From Steromphala cineraria (taxonomy: Eukaryota > Mollusca > Gastropoda > Trochida > Trochidae): 64,000 nucleotides of DNA. The position numbers and the translations under genes are program-made. Of the stretch, positions 23,291 to 34,341 are shown piece after piece. Position 1 is the stretch's first letter. Each line of letters opens with the position of its first letter. The stretch spans positions 5,735,582-5,799,581 of the forward strand of contig OU744730.1 in NCBI GenBank assembly GCA_916613615.1. The letters run 5' to 3'. The notes beneath the pieces were generated by a model that worked only from the letters and a program-made list of their open reading frames with translations, did no database searches and had not been told where the DNA came from.

Positions 23291-23653
23291 GAGTGTTTTG
23301 TTCACATGCGCAATTTGTTACCGCTTAACTTTCCAACATCATTCCACAAGCCTGCCAAACATCGACATTTTTTTTAAGTATACCTTTTATACAACTTAAA
23401 CAACCTTTGAGTCCCAATTATTTAAAAGTAAAATTCACAGTTATAATTGGATAACAACATTAAAATCCTATAATCAAAAGAATTTCTTTGTTTGCAATGA
23501 TTACAAGTGTACTCTTTTTTATATCTGACTCTTACACATAATCTAAGTCTACATATAAAACGAAAACATTAAAATGTTTTTGAAACATTTACAGAGAATC
23601 ATCCCATATATAAAATTGTAACAAGCGTTACCAGATAATGGCAAATGCAATTA
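23291..23653. other. No gene seen
   Basis: May include more decayed LINE sequence upstream of the C-terminal fragment, but no motif could be pinned down. Confidence 0.35.
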
Positions 23654-23980
23654 ACTCAGTGAACCGTATCTCCTGAACACGCCAGCGGTCGCTCCAGTGT
23701 AATAGACAAGTAGGTCGGTGTGTCAAAACGATACCGTCAAAACAGACAAGTTTCAATAAACAGTTTATGTTACAATACACATTCGGATTCTAGATAGGGA
23801 CGATTGATGAGATGATCAGATGATTGCGCAAAACTTTATTATGTAATTCAGTTTATGGCAGTGGGACATGTTTATTACCACGCAGTGGAATTGGAAAAGT
23901 TGGAATTGAAACGTTATGCTGTCTATCATATTGGAAGTTATGAAGAAATTCATATTCTTCTTCTGTTATGTTCGAGTAAT
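23654..23980 (-). pseudogene. Unidentified coding relic U, copy 1
   Basis: Shares its end with 28918-29160: both read AACTCAGTGAACCGTATC on the plus strand. On the minus strand both can be read, with disruptions, as a protein tail GATAGVFRRYGSLS (here) or AATTGVFWGYGSLS (there) followed by a stop. Upstream, in another frame, there is NVSIPTFPIPLRGNKHVPLP. In-frame stops and frame changes mark it as decayed. I do not recognise the family; a multicopy mobile-element protein is the simplest guess. Confidence 0.45.
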
Positions 23981-24047
23981 TATTAATATGCAAACTCATA
24001 TTATGTGAGGGTTCCGCGTGCCAATGAGTTCTTCATTGCCTGAAAGT

Positions 24048-24115
24048 GACATGGGTTCGAACGTGTGAGCAGTTGGATTCAGGCCCAGTCAGCCAACACT
24101 TAGACCACGGAGGCC
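24048..24115 (-). repeat. tRNA-derived SINE head, copy 2
   Basis: On the minus strand, GGCCTCCGTGGTCTAAGTG with an A box (TGGTCTAAGTG, 24098-24108) and a good B box (CGTTCGAACCC, 24053-24063). The 5' part matches the copy at 21818-21884. It lies directly next to the large hairpin at 24136. Polymerase III promoter elements are recognisable, but this is not a clean cloverleaf tRNA. Confidence 0.68.
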
Positions 24116-24135
24116 AGTTGCAAACAATGGATTTC

Positions 24136-24294
24136 ATGAAGAAGTTAAGGCAATATTATGGATATACAACTTCTTTATTCAAGTTTGCGACGTTTCGACA
24201 TAGATACTAATGTCGTTCTCAAGTATCTATGTCGAAACGTCGCAAACTTGAATAAAGAAGTTGTATATCCATAATATTGCCTTATCTTCTTCAT
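24136..24294. mobile_element. Large near-perfect hairpin, possibly inverted Penelope-like terminal repeats
   Basis: Two 72-bp arms (24136-24207 and 24223-24294) with one mismatch flank a 15-base loop. Each arm, read outward, contains TATGTCGAAACGTCGCAAAC then TTGAATAAAGAAG, of a style I associate with the ends of Penelope-like or related retroelements. No hammerhead ribozyme core (CTGANGA) was found. The near identity implies recent formation or selection on pairing. No frame. Confidence 0.6.
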
Positions 24295-24604
24295 CATCGC
24301 AACTTCTAGACTGCCCATCAAAGAAATGGATTTCATACTTACTTCATATGTTGAAAATTCTAAAAATATTTAGCATTGGCACCGAGCGCACATCAAGCTT
24401 TAATAAATGCTTCTGCACTAGTTTGCTGTTCTTTATTTTGCATTAAATATTTGTATGAAGAGTCCAGCATATATCGTATATTTGTAATGTAACATAGCTA
24501 TGCGTTTTCATTGCGACTAATAATTATTCTTCATCATTTACTCATTACCTCCAAGAGAAGCATATATGTTGTAAATTAGGGCGATCCTCCTCGCGAGTGG
24601 CACA

Positions 24605-25030
24605 TAAATATATAGAAGAAGATGAAGAAAAATATTGTATTTAAGTGTCACACAGCGTACATACTTGAGACAAGTTATTTTACACGGCAAATATAGCACG
24701 CCGTCCAGCCAACAATGGCCTATGAGACACTAAAACACATTAAAATAGCTAAAAGCGTATTAAGCGCTAAAATGGTTAAAATATATCACAAATAACAACA
24801 TTCTTAAAAAAGGCTTAAGAGAGCAATATAAGTTTGGTTTTATAAAATTATATGTTTCCTGTGTCTAAACATAGCGCTTGTTGTAGCGGCAAGAGGTTTG
24901 GAGAGTTGGGGTGACTGCAAAAGAAATATGAATTGATCTGTTAGAGAAAGATTCATAAACTGAGCTTGAATAGCTTGCGCTTTTAACCATAACGGGACCT
25001 GATATCTGAGTAAAGCTGACATTATATATA
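24605..25030 (-). pseudogene. LINE 3'-end fragment
   Basis: The minus-strand frame at 24840-25022 contains DQFIFLLQSPQLSKPLA followed by a short hydrophobic tail, resembling the last segment of LINE RT proteins of the type at 19745. The following 3' untranslated part (24605-24839, minus strand) contains GTGTGACACTTAAATACA and ends in TTCTTCATCTTCTTC, similar to the other two LINE 3' ends at 22784 and 28112. Only the extreme C-terminus remains. Confidence 0.5.
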
Positions 25031-25844
25031 TAACTACAATATGTCAATCTGTTTAAGCTGTTAAGTAACAAGACTTGCTCACTAGAAATATAGACCACGC
25101 CCATCACGTGTGCACAGATTAAAGATCTATTGGCAAGTGATTGTGTATTCATATGTCAATATACTATAGATGAATAAGTCAACTTAAATTAACAACAACG
25201 GTGCCAATTACAAGATATTCGCTGTTTGCGATCCTTATTCACACCTTTCTGTTTCCCGACTGATCTCCATGAAACAATAAAACAATCAGAACTCTATGGT
25301 AGACTAGACAGCTTCCTTTCATCCCGTCTCGGGAGATGAGGGGTACTGTGAGCTAATTAGCGTCGCGGGCGGGCAGTAAAGCTGACAAGGGGTCCAGGCA
25401 TTGAGCGGTGAAGCATGTCCATGACATAACATGAGTTAATGCCTTTGTCACACAAAGGTAGTTTTTACAACGTTCTACTCCGTCCTAAAATGTTCACAAA
25501 ACGGCCTCCTTCGGGATCGAAACGAGAAACTTTTTTTACATTTCATCTAACGCCAGAAAGTTTATCCACAGTTTTAGTACGTCAACCTGTCTAGTCCTGT
25601 GACAGAGTGTAGTACGTATAGATCGGGTAAAATTACCTGTTTACCTTGTTTCCAGTCAGTTGAATAGTCTTCGGAAGTTAACATACGTTATCAACAAGAC
25701 CTTTCTCAGCCTAAATACGCAGAATCATGTTCTAGCTCGTTTTTAGAAAGTGCACTACGTTTTCATGCGGTCATAGGGCGTGCTGCTTGGTACGATTATC
25801 ACATCCGGGCCTGTTGTCTATAAAGACCATGCAAGTTCTCGACC
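25031..25844. other. No gene supported
   Basis: Contains a GC-richer stretch near 25320-25400. No domain, terminal repeat or promoter was convincing. A 61-codon lysine-rich plus frame at 25780-25965 is an artefact of the MULE subterminal repeats. Confidence 0.4.
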
Positions 25845-26112
25845 GTTTGCAAAGGTGTTCGGAAAAAAAGTCCTCGGTAAAAAAGTATCGGTAAAAAAGT
25901 ATCAAATTTACCTAGGAAAAAAAGTATTCGGAAAAAAAGTACTAAAAACTCTTTTATTCACATAATACAATGTAATAGACAAGACATTTTTATTTGTATC
26001 ATACAACAATGTATTTTACTAAGTACTAAGCACTTACAACTTGGTTTTGTAATCTTTTATTCAACTACAAATATCACATTTGTATAACAACATTTTGACA
26101 CAATACAACTCC

Positions 26113-26537
26113 CTAAGATGTTTTATTCAGTCTGATGTTTTTGGCCACACCATTGAGAAACTCTGGAACAGATTTCCTCCCTGATGCAATGTCTGTGCAC
26201 AGTCTATGCAGACGTCTCTGCATCTTGACGAAGATGGACTTGGTTTTCTTAACAGGCATGTTGCTAGGGTGGTCTCATGTACGTTCCAGACATGAGGTGG
26301 GAACATAGGAGCAACTCTCCTCACAGTCAAGGAGAGTCCTTCTCCTTGTCGACGTCTGAAGGTGCCGCTCACATAGGTCCTGTCGAAGTACTCGACAAGC
26401 TCCTCTCCTTCTTGGTGGTCAGCTACTCTTGATTTGACATACTCCATGCCCTCTGCAACATCGTCAATTGGCAGGAAGCCAATTTTCAATTTATTAGTTG
26501 ATTTAATCAGCTCAAAATGCTTAGATTCAATCGACTA
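26113..26537 (-). pseudogene. MULE transposase C-terminal relic, frameshifted
   Basis: Reads GFLPIDDVAEGMEYV, then EELVEYFDRTYVSG, then FPPHVWNVHETTLA: the pattern seen after the catalytic domain in MULE transposases of the FLYWCH-associated type (a [LF]xPxDDV helix, an LxxYFxxTY block, then WNVhxxTL). After WNVHETTLA the frame must shift by one base near 26262; the new frame continues with MPVKKTKSIFVKMQRRLHRL and stops at 26113. An in-frame stop upstream near 26535 also closes the 5' side, and no catalytic DDE region is present. The open frame at 26127-26489 starts at TTG, not ATG. Function lost. Confidence 0.7.
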
Positions 26538-26540
26538 AAC

Positions 26541-26770
26541 TCACATTGTAATTGGCAAACAGTACTCTCACTACATCCTGGATTATACCCACTGTGTTAA
26601 AATCACATTGTAATTAGCAAACAGTACTCTCACTACTTCCCGGATTATACCTAATGTTAAAATAACATTGTAATTGGCAAACAGTACTCTGACTACTTCC
26701 TGGAGTATAACCATTGTGTTAAATTCACAATTAAATTGGCACTAAATACTCTAACTAAATCTTATGTTTT
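26541..26770. repeat. About 61-bp tandem repeat inside the MULE element
   Basis: Roughly 3.7 units starting at about 26541, 26603, 26664 and 26725. Each contains CATTGTAATTGGCAAACAGT and ACTCTCACTAC, with increasing divergence toward the right. Located between the transposase relic and the right subterminal repeats. Confidence 0.88.
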
Positions 26771-26911
26771 CTTTACCTTAAAATTTATGTTAAGATCATT
26801 TTAATCTGTTTTTACAATAATAAGGACTTTTTTACCAAATACTTTTTTACTGATACTTTTTTTCCGAGGACTTTTTTACCGAGGACTTTTTTACCTATAA
26901 TCTTTGCAAAC

Positions 26912-28111
26912 CTGATCTCGCTGTCAATCAATGTAACACAATTTATAATAATCATTATATAATATAATTATCAACTGAAAAATATAGGTAGCGCATACAA
27001 ATATCTTAATCACAAAAATAACCGACATTCACTCTATTCCAGATGCAAAAGTGTTCATTTTTAGTAATCACATTCCCACGAGTGAACCAAAACTGATGAA
27101 TTTATATCCGTTCATTCAATTTGCACTGCCAAAGTAGTAAGACCTTATTGAAAATATTTCAAACGTACTAACAACGAATATGATGTTTTCTGAACCTTGT
27201 ACGAACTCATAGACCTTTGCAGGAACGTCCTTAAAACGTTTTCATGACAATATTTTTGTTTTCAACATATTTGGACGAAATCGTAACTGCCTATAGACAT
27301 ACTATGATCGGATTAGATCTGTTTGCGGACTGTTTGATTTCCGATTGAAGCACGTGATAATAGTTCTTGGAAGGGTCGAAGTACGGCAATTCCGTTAGAG
27401 GTACAGCAATCCCGTTTAAATAACGTTGGTCCTACGTTAAATTTTAAAACATCTTTCCGTTTCTATAAGGTTCGTTAACATTTTACACTAGGTCCATTAC
27501 ATTCTCCAACAGTTCGAGTCCGTTTTATGCCTGTTCCTGTGGCAATACTCAAGCGGATCCATTCCATTATTTTCTTCAATGTCCTCTATATGATAGATTT
27601 AGAATGACCAAGTTCTTCTTTCAAATCAATGTCACTTTAAATGTTATCTTAAACGGCGACGAATCATTGTCCTGGCCAGATAATGAACTGTTGGTAAAAT
27701 CTGTTCACATGTTTATAACTGAATCTCACCGCTTTTCTTAAACGACCGATACCATAGTTGTAATGTTGACTCACTGTACCATTTGTAGGCGTGAAACGCA
27801 TTATATTTCCATGTATCAAAATATATGTAGCAATTTTGTTTTAAGGAGAAGCATTTATATAGGCTTTATTAGCCTGTTTGCTAATCCCTTTTCCATATAT
27901 ATTATACTTTTTGTTTTGTATCACATTAACATGTCTTATGGAAATAAAATATTGTTTAAATCAGTCCGTTTTATAAGAACGTAGTAAACCCGGGTTTGGT
28001 GTGACTGGGATATAACACTCTATGAATGTCTGATTCCTAGATACAAATGTTTATATAGAAGCAAGTTTTAAAAATAACTATACATAAATAAAACTACAAC
28101 CACCGCCTTAT
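26912..28111. other. No gene supported
   Basis: AT-rich; a 73-codon hydrophobic plus-strand frame (27763-27984) has no recognisable domain. No repeat identified. Confidence 0.4.
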
Positions 28112-28245
28112 GAAGAAGAAAGAAGAAAAGTATATTATTTCGGTGTCACGTGCATACATTCATTTCACATGTGGCATGATTAAACAATATCTCACGTGAT
28201 ATAAAACATTGCAGATAAAAAGATACATGTGAGACACCATATTTT
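28112..28245 (-). repeat. Probable LINE 3'-end remnant
   Basis: The minus strand contains GTGACACCGAAATAATATAC then TTTTCTTCTTTCTTCTTC, similar in arrangement to the LINE 3' ends at 22784 and 24605 (a GTGxCAC block followed by a TTC- or TAC-rich tail). No coding remnant could be identified next to it, so the call is tentative. Confidence 0.4.
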
Positions 28246-28917
28246 TTTAACATATCAACCATTGTATATCAAAATATAGATAATAATAAAATAACACATT
28301 TACCAGTAATAAAGGGATGGATGAGAGAACATAAATCCACAAGTGACTGCATGGCTGAGTGAGCAGTGTATTGTCGCGACAGTACTCACACGCAGACAGT
28401 CCCAACCTCCCCCCTCCCCATAAAACGGGTATGATCTTGTAATCACGGTTTAGGATTCGTGGCTATCCGTTGCAATAACATTGCGTTATGGAGAAGTGTA
28501 CAGCATTTCACGTGTCGGTCTTCTGTTTGCATATCTCTCAAATTAATTTGCTTTTGTTTCATTTCTATAAAGTACTTTATTATATTTGTATAGTGTATGT
28601 AACAGAACACTAGATATATTCTGTCAGTTGTCAGATTTTACATTTGTATGGCTTGTTTTTTTTAAATATACAGTGGTTTGGGTTCGAACTTATGGCGTAC
28701 TTGTCTGCTCAATTTTACCTAGCTACTGCATGTTCCAATATTTTAAAAGATCGAAATGACAATGACACAAACATAGCAACTTAGTATCTCGTTCAGTCTG
28801 AAATAATAAAATGGGTGCCCTTGAATTTACACGATGATTGTGTTATATTTAACAAAGATAAAATATTTTGGTCCAATATCCGCTTTCTTTGTTAAATAGT
28901 CCAATAATTATCTTCTT
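28246..28917. other. No gene seen
   Basis: AT-rich DNA with a short C-rich patch near 28400-28425. Nothing supported. Confidence 0.35.
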
Positions 28918-29160
28918 TTAACTCAGTGAACCGTATCCCCAGAACACACCAGTGGTAGCTGCATTGTAAAAGGCTTTGGGTATGTCGGAATGAAGACCAT
29001 TAGCTTGAGCAAGTAGAGTGAGAATACACATTCATATTCTTGCGAGAAAGGAAGATTGGGAATACTTCTCTTTACGCTATGTAATAGAGCTAATGACAAT
29101 GGCGCATGTTTATTACAAAACGGTTTTTTTCTGCGATACCCTAACGAATCCAATGCAATT
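28918..29160 (-). pseudogene. Unidentified coding relic U, copy 2
   Basis: The open frame at 28923-29153 begins YRRKKPFCNKHAPLSLALL and RSIPNLPFSQEYEC. A 2-bp shift just after EYEC would put the end in the frame giving AATTGVFWGYGSLS and a stop, the same tail as the copy at 23654-23980 (GATAGVFRRYGSLS). The NKHAPL/NKHVPL word is also shared. Conservation of an amino-acid pattern between diverged copies suggests a once-coding sequence. The family is not recognised. Confidence 0.45.
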
Positions 29161-30904
29161 CTATAAATAAAATGAACATATTCAGTCTAAAACTTGAACT
29201 TTTGAAATGAAACGTTCAATAAATGTTTGAAAATTAAATAAAATGGAAAGAAGACTGAGTTTTCATTGTTTTCATTGAGCATTTGAGTCTCCTGATAGAC
29301 TTGTTAATGTATTTATCTTATTTTAGAGCCAGGCTGACAGACTAAGATATATCATTTGTCTTACATATTGCAAATTCATTTTTTACTTTATACAAATAAC
29401 CGAGATACCACATATAAATATTTTAAATAATGATTGATCGGATTTTGAAGATTTAGTTGTGACCTGAAATTCTCATGATCATTGTAAGTTTTTAGTTATT
29501 CTAACTTTTCTCTTCAAAATCTAAAATGATTAATATAAAAGATATATAATACGGTTGATATAAAAACATCTAAAGATCTTCAATAAAAAACATTGGGGAA
29601 TATCGGTTATATCTCGTGTATCTGTACAAGTGCATATTGTATTGTATATAATGGAAATATAGGAGGACGAACTAACCAACCGCTGTGCAAAGCTTCCCGG
29701 TGAATACATTACAAAGATTATATATTCACAAGGAAAACCAATGTAAATCTTAATGATCATAACACCCAACCGATTGGCAAACATGAAACTTCATAGGTAT
29801 TAAAAATATGCATATACAAATGAAATACTGCAACACAAATATCATATTAGCTTGCCTAGGTGTTTTAGGGGCAGTTCAAGAAGCTGCAAATCTATTTTAG
29901 AGTAATGAAAGTGTATTTTCATTAAACTCTGATCGTTCCGTATTTTTGTAACTCACTATAAGATACTCGGTAAATGCAGATTTCTTATAAGTAATTGATA
30001 TCCTATATGATCCTTTTTCCTTTAACAACCTTATTTTATTTCTTGGATGACTCATTATATTTTAAACATGCTTTGTTTGGATCGTTTGTGTATAAATATG
30101 AAACGAGACAGAACATATTTTATCTCTGTCTTTCTGTCTATCTTTGTTTTTTTGTCGTTGCACTCAACATCTTTTGGTCAGTGGGTCAATAAATGCAGAT
30201 AGATATCACAGAAGTTCTTTTTATTCTATTATTATTCTTAAATGTCTTTAGATCTTTCTTGTACTTATCATATTATTTGCATTCACGTGAACCAAACTTT
30301 ATCAATGGTGTCCTTTGATCGTGGATTGTCGACTGTTATTGAAGCAAATCGATTCTGCACAGTGGAGGATGAAGGTATACAAGGTAGAATAAGTAAAGTA
30401 ACGATAATGATCGAAAACCGGACAATGACAAATGTTGTTAACTTCGACATCGACTTTAATGACGCATCGTCTTAAATTTAACTTAATACAACTATTTAAA
30501 ACAGTTTACTTGACAGTCATTTTAAACGATTTGTTTGTCACTTGCTCGCTAAAGGATCCATGCTTGTGAACTTACAGACAATCGTAATCAAACTCAATAT
30601 CAATGTAATATTCATCACCTTTCATACTACTTCTATTTTACTGTTCTTTATTTACAAAATGCTACAACGAAAAGAAACTGCATGTCCCGCAGCTTCATGC
30701 TGATGAGACATCTAATTAGCGCCTATCAGTGAGGGGCCATAAAGCAGTGTGTGTGCTATATTTAGATCGCCCCTGTTCAGTGAGGAGAAGCGCGTTAAAA
30801 CGAGGAAGATCTATTATTAAATATCAATTATCTCCCTTTCTATTAATTGAATCATGTTGAAAATTTTACAGTAGGGAAAGTAAAGACGGGGATTTCAAAT
30901 TAAT
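29161..30904. other. No gene supported
   Basis: Contains an 84-codon minus frame (29530-29784), a 65-codon plus frame (29995-30192) and a 77-codon plus frame (30242-30475). The last includes FDRGLSTVIEANRFCTVED followed by a beta-rich stretch that loosely recalls Calx-beta-type repeats, but it is far too weak to call an exon. Confidence 0.35.
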
Positions 30905-31120
30905 TAAAAATATTTGATTTTTTAAAAAAATGTAAAAACTCGAAATTTCTAGAAATTTCTAGAAACGCACTAGAACCGCACTAGAAATTTTCTAGATACG
31001 TTCTAGAAAATTTCTAGTGCGTATCTAGAAAATTTCTAGTGCGTATCTAGAAAGTTTCTAGATACGCACTAGAAAGTTTCTAGATACGGGGTATGTTTAT
31101 TCATTGCTTAACTGTACAAT
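30905..31120 (-). repeat. TTCTAGAA minisatellite, copy 2 (inverted)
   Basis: Array at 30940-31089 with TCTAGAA or ACTAGAA units every 10-12 bp, for example GTGCGTATCTAGAAAATTTC. It begins CTCGAAATTTCTAGAAATTT, again alternating GAA and TTC blocks at 5-bp spacing. Flanks match copy 1 in inverted orientation (AAAAACTCGAAATTT at left; GGGGTATGTTTATTC...TTAACTGT at right). The unit variants differ from copy 1, so the arrays have evolved separately. Confidence 0.85.
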
Positions 31121-32592
31121 GGTGGTCGGCAAAATGTAGGAATGTTTTGATGCCTAGGAATATTGTTAATAGAGGATATCATTGTATAAATGACAGAGTA
31201 TGATAAGGAAGTTATCATTCTCTTAACTCAAAATATGAAACCCTAGACTTTCCTGACACTTTTTATCGTACATGTTTTGTGCATCAAAATGTCAAATGGC
31301 ATTGGTCAGAGAAGAGCACCTTGAACATTTGAAACGATGACATAATCACATGCTCTGCATTTGAAGCTGTAATAGTTCAATGAATTATTTCTTGCAGTAC
31401 TTGTCAGATATATCTGTTCCCGTCACATCTCGTCATATGTATTCTTTTTGAGACGGTCCCTAGAAGAATGACTATCGTCAATCCAAACTTCTCCACCAAG
31501 ATACAAACTCACGTTTGTTTTCGGGACATCCTATAAATCGCTACCCTTATCCCGTCAAACACCAGCATTTGGAGAGAGGTCGATTACATTTCTTCTCCGG
31601 CAACATTTATAGTTGGATAATTGTGAAAGAATGACTTGACAAGCTATTAAAAGTAGCAAATCGATTAGTGTTTAATTCATATCCTTGTTCTGAAAAAAAA
31701 ACTATATATGGCGTTCTATACGACTTTATACGACTTTTATTTTGAAAGGTTTACAGTTTATTAGATTTATTGCCATAGTCTAAACAGATGAAAACAATAT
31801 TAAATACATTACCCGTAAGTACACTTTAGCAAAGACAAAACATGTTTTCACATCAAAGTATTGTTAAAAATCGTATTTCATCTATTGAAATGTGTTAACA
31901 TCCTGTGTTAAACCAAATTATATAGTCTCAATGTATTCCATTTCTGAATTTACTTGTTTTAATGCATAAACAATTAAAGGAAACCCCATCTTTACTCTTC
32001 CTCAAAGTAATTAACAAAGGACATCGACGCTTTATGCACAGCATATGACAGAAACTGGTAAGGTTTGGTTTTACTCTATATTTATTAAGTTCAGAGACAT
32101 ACATGCATACTTCTATCAAACTGTTAAGAGAAGTGCCAACTATCTTTTGTTTCGTGTAACAGATTATCATTCTCTGATAGGGCTTAAAACACGTTTGCTT
32201 TCACACAGGACTTTAGCAAAAGATGTGTGCAAAACCTTTCATAGGGTTCTTGTGACAAGTATTTAAAAAAAAGGCAATCCTGTTTTTGAAATGTCTCATA
32301 GAGTATGTTTTAGCAAGCAAAGATACTGGACCCTATAGCATACAGTACATGTCAAATGAAAGTAGTTTACATTTAACATAAAATCAGAATGCTACATTTA
32401 TGCCTCTTGTCATCAATACGAAAATGTATGTACATCTACAGAAATTGCTAAAACGACATTCCGGATACCCAATGTTACCCAAAAGGTGAAGAACAGTTAA
32501 AAGTCACACAGAAACCAAGAAGCTAACCCTGTCAACCTTTAAATAAATCAATAGACCGTTTTTGTCATGTGTGTTTTGTTCCTTTAGTAAGA
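31121..32592. other. No gene supported
   Basis: Overlapping frames of 80 (minus, 31928-32170) and 73 (plus, 32045-32266) codons lack domains. No repeat found. Confidence 0.4.
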
Positions 32593-33009
32593 TTAACCAG
32601 TTTTGAACACTTTCACTGTGTTCGTCCCAATGTTCCCATATGGGAACAATCAACTTTGATGATTTTCTTCTACTTTATATTTTATTTTTCTAACAAACTT
32701 TTTTGGTTATTAGAATAGCAGCACCATTTGTCTTTCATACAAAAATAACTAAATAATTTTTGAATTTTTAGAAACATAATTAATACTCTTTTTAACGTTT
32801 TTGTCTAAAAAACTGATTTTTAACCATTTTCGGGGCATCACCATCTCACAGAAAATGTTTTCGCAAGCTTTCTCTCCCTATCAAATTGTAGGCAATTATA
32901 TCAGCATCAACATGACCAAAGAAAAACATAATTTTATTTAGAGGAAAAGAAGTTACAGGGGTTTGAAGGACATGTTCCCATATGGGAACACTGGGAGGAA
33001 AAAGGTTAA
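32593..33009. mobile_element. piggyBac-like MITE with palindromic inverted repeats
   Basis: Begins TTAACC (32593) and ends GGTTAA (33009). Inside are strong inverted repeats: TCCCAATGTTCCCATATGGG (from 32625) and its mirror ending CACTGGGA (32996), one mismatch in 24 bp. Each arm contains the 18-bp palindrome TGTTCCCATATGGGAACA (32631-32648, 32973-32990). TTAA with CC at the tip is typical of piggyBac. The distance from TTAA to the strong repeat differs at the two sides (32 versus about 13 bases), so the outer limits are less certain. No transposase. Confidence 0.6.
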
Positions 33010-34190
33010 GAAAGAAATTTATCTTGTCAATGTGTAAACCTATTTAGACCAACACAATCTTTACACTATTAGGAATCAAAACATGACCAAATAAGACAAT
33101 GGTGACACTGATGTGTTTATGTTTACGTCTGGCTTCTCTCATTTCCGAACAAAACATCACATTTGTCTTGTCTGAAACCTATTTAAGGTGCAAAAAGTGT
33201 AAGGTTCTTCAGGAAAAGAAGTGTTTCTTTTATATGTTACTTGTTTGTAAGGAAGGCATATAGGCGTTTTAAAAAGTCACTACATATCTTCACTCAATCA
33301 CCTCATAAAGAATGCAGAAATGATCTAGGTTTGAACTTCGAGTCCTGATGTCAACACATCCCTAACCATCTACTGTGAAGTCGCCATCTTTTTATTTTTA
33401 TTTCAACATGTGTTCAGTCAATTTGTAGCAGTAGAGGTTCGACCTTCCTTGTAGAGGAATTACAAAAGAAATGCTCAGCATTATATTAATCACAATGCAT
33501 GTAATGTACGGAATATTTGAGTACGTTTAGCCAAGAAATAAGATATATGTGCCAAGAACATTCAAGCCCAAGCGATTCAACATACAGTGAAATTTGATTA
33601 ATAGCTAAAACCTTAAAGAAAGATAAATTTGATACCAAAACCCCTTTGATTGGTCTTGCATAATGTTTTCCTTTGATACATTGATGCTGTCTAAGACATA
33701 GGTTACTGGTAATATATTTATGGTTATATGGGAGAGAAATTCCACAATGATCTTCCGGTATTTTGCTTTGAAAAATGTCTTTGAAACACGACAATATCCA
33801 TTCAGTGAATTCGAAACTTTTTTCGTTTGAATAATGGGGAAGAAATAATCCTTCTCAATAGCTTTTCTTTAATGTAATTCATTCTGTTTGGGGTAATATT
33901 TCTAAGATGAAACACCATTATAGGATAAACCTATTATGAGAACCAGAATGTACATTTTATCTGACGAACCAAAGCAATTTAGAGGTCTTACTACCCGTAA
34001 TCAATTCTGGTAACTAGAGATTTCAATTTTATTTTTGAATACGTTTGGAGTGATTTCTTTTAAATTTTAATTAAAATCATCGTATGGTCATAACATTGAA
34101 TTACATGTTTCAAGATGAAACATTCAGCTTTGATGCTTTGAAAATATAGGTGAAAATAGCCCTAATAGATATATATCAAGTTTAGCTTTG
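33010..34190. other. No gene supported
   Basis: A 102-codon minus-strand frame (33486-33794) has no recognisable motif or repeat identity and is not called as a gene. Confidence 0.4.
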
Positions 34191-34341
34191 TTAAAGGGAC
34201 AGTAGCACGTTTTTAAAGGAATATAAGGGAATGTCAGGAAAATGAAAATATATGGTTCCTATTGAAAGACAATGTATTTAACCTAGATAAAGCAGTAATA
34301 AATCAAATATATAATGTATTGCGATTCCTTTTTCTTACACA
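34191..34341 (+). mobile_element. MITE family M1, copy 6 (truncated)
   Basis: Starts TTAAAGGGACAGTAGCACG and follows M1 (AATGTCAGGAAAATGAAAAT, TTGAAAGACAATGTATTTAA), then lacks the GTTCAGCCAT block and stops at TTCTTACACA. No right terminal repeat. The adjacent 97-codon frame is unrelated to any known protein. Confidence 0.75.

Larger units (their letters stand above)
25845..26911. mobile_element. Mutator-like (MULE) DNA transposon, degenerate
   Basis: About 1.07 kb bounded by a 10-bp perfect inverted repeat (GTTTGCAAAG at 25845-25854, CTTTGCAAAC at 26902-26911). Inside each end are several copies of a 16-17 bp motif, GGTAAAAAAGTCCTC or GGAAAAAAAGTAT, in opposite orientations (25859-25940 and 26821-26894). 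Between them lies a minus-strand relic of a MULE transposase C-terminus. No clear 9-bp target duplication was seen. The element is too short to be autonomous. Confidence 0.72.

Noticed and set aside
24136..24294. Hammerhead ribozyme as found in some Penelope-like and retrozyme repeats
   Set aside because: GAAAC is present but no CTGANGA core could be located in a hammerhead arrangement.
25780..25965. Lysine/valine-rich 61-codon frame (KKVLGKKV repeats)
   Set aside because: Direct translation of MULE subterminal GGTAAAAAAGT repeats.
30242..30475. Possible Calx-beta-like exon (VSFDRGLSTVIEA...)
   Set aside because: Only a loose pattern over about 50 residues, with no flanking exon, no clear splice context and no second repeat unit. 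Would need a profile search.
32625..32996. SRF CArG box in the CCATATGG palindrome
   Set aside because: A CArG box needs CC(A/T)6GG; here only four A/T bases separate CC from GG.
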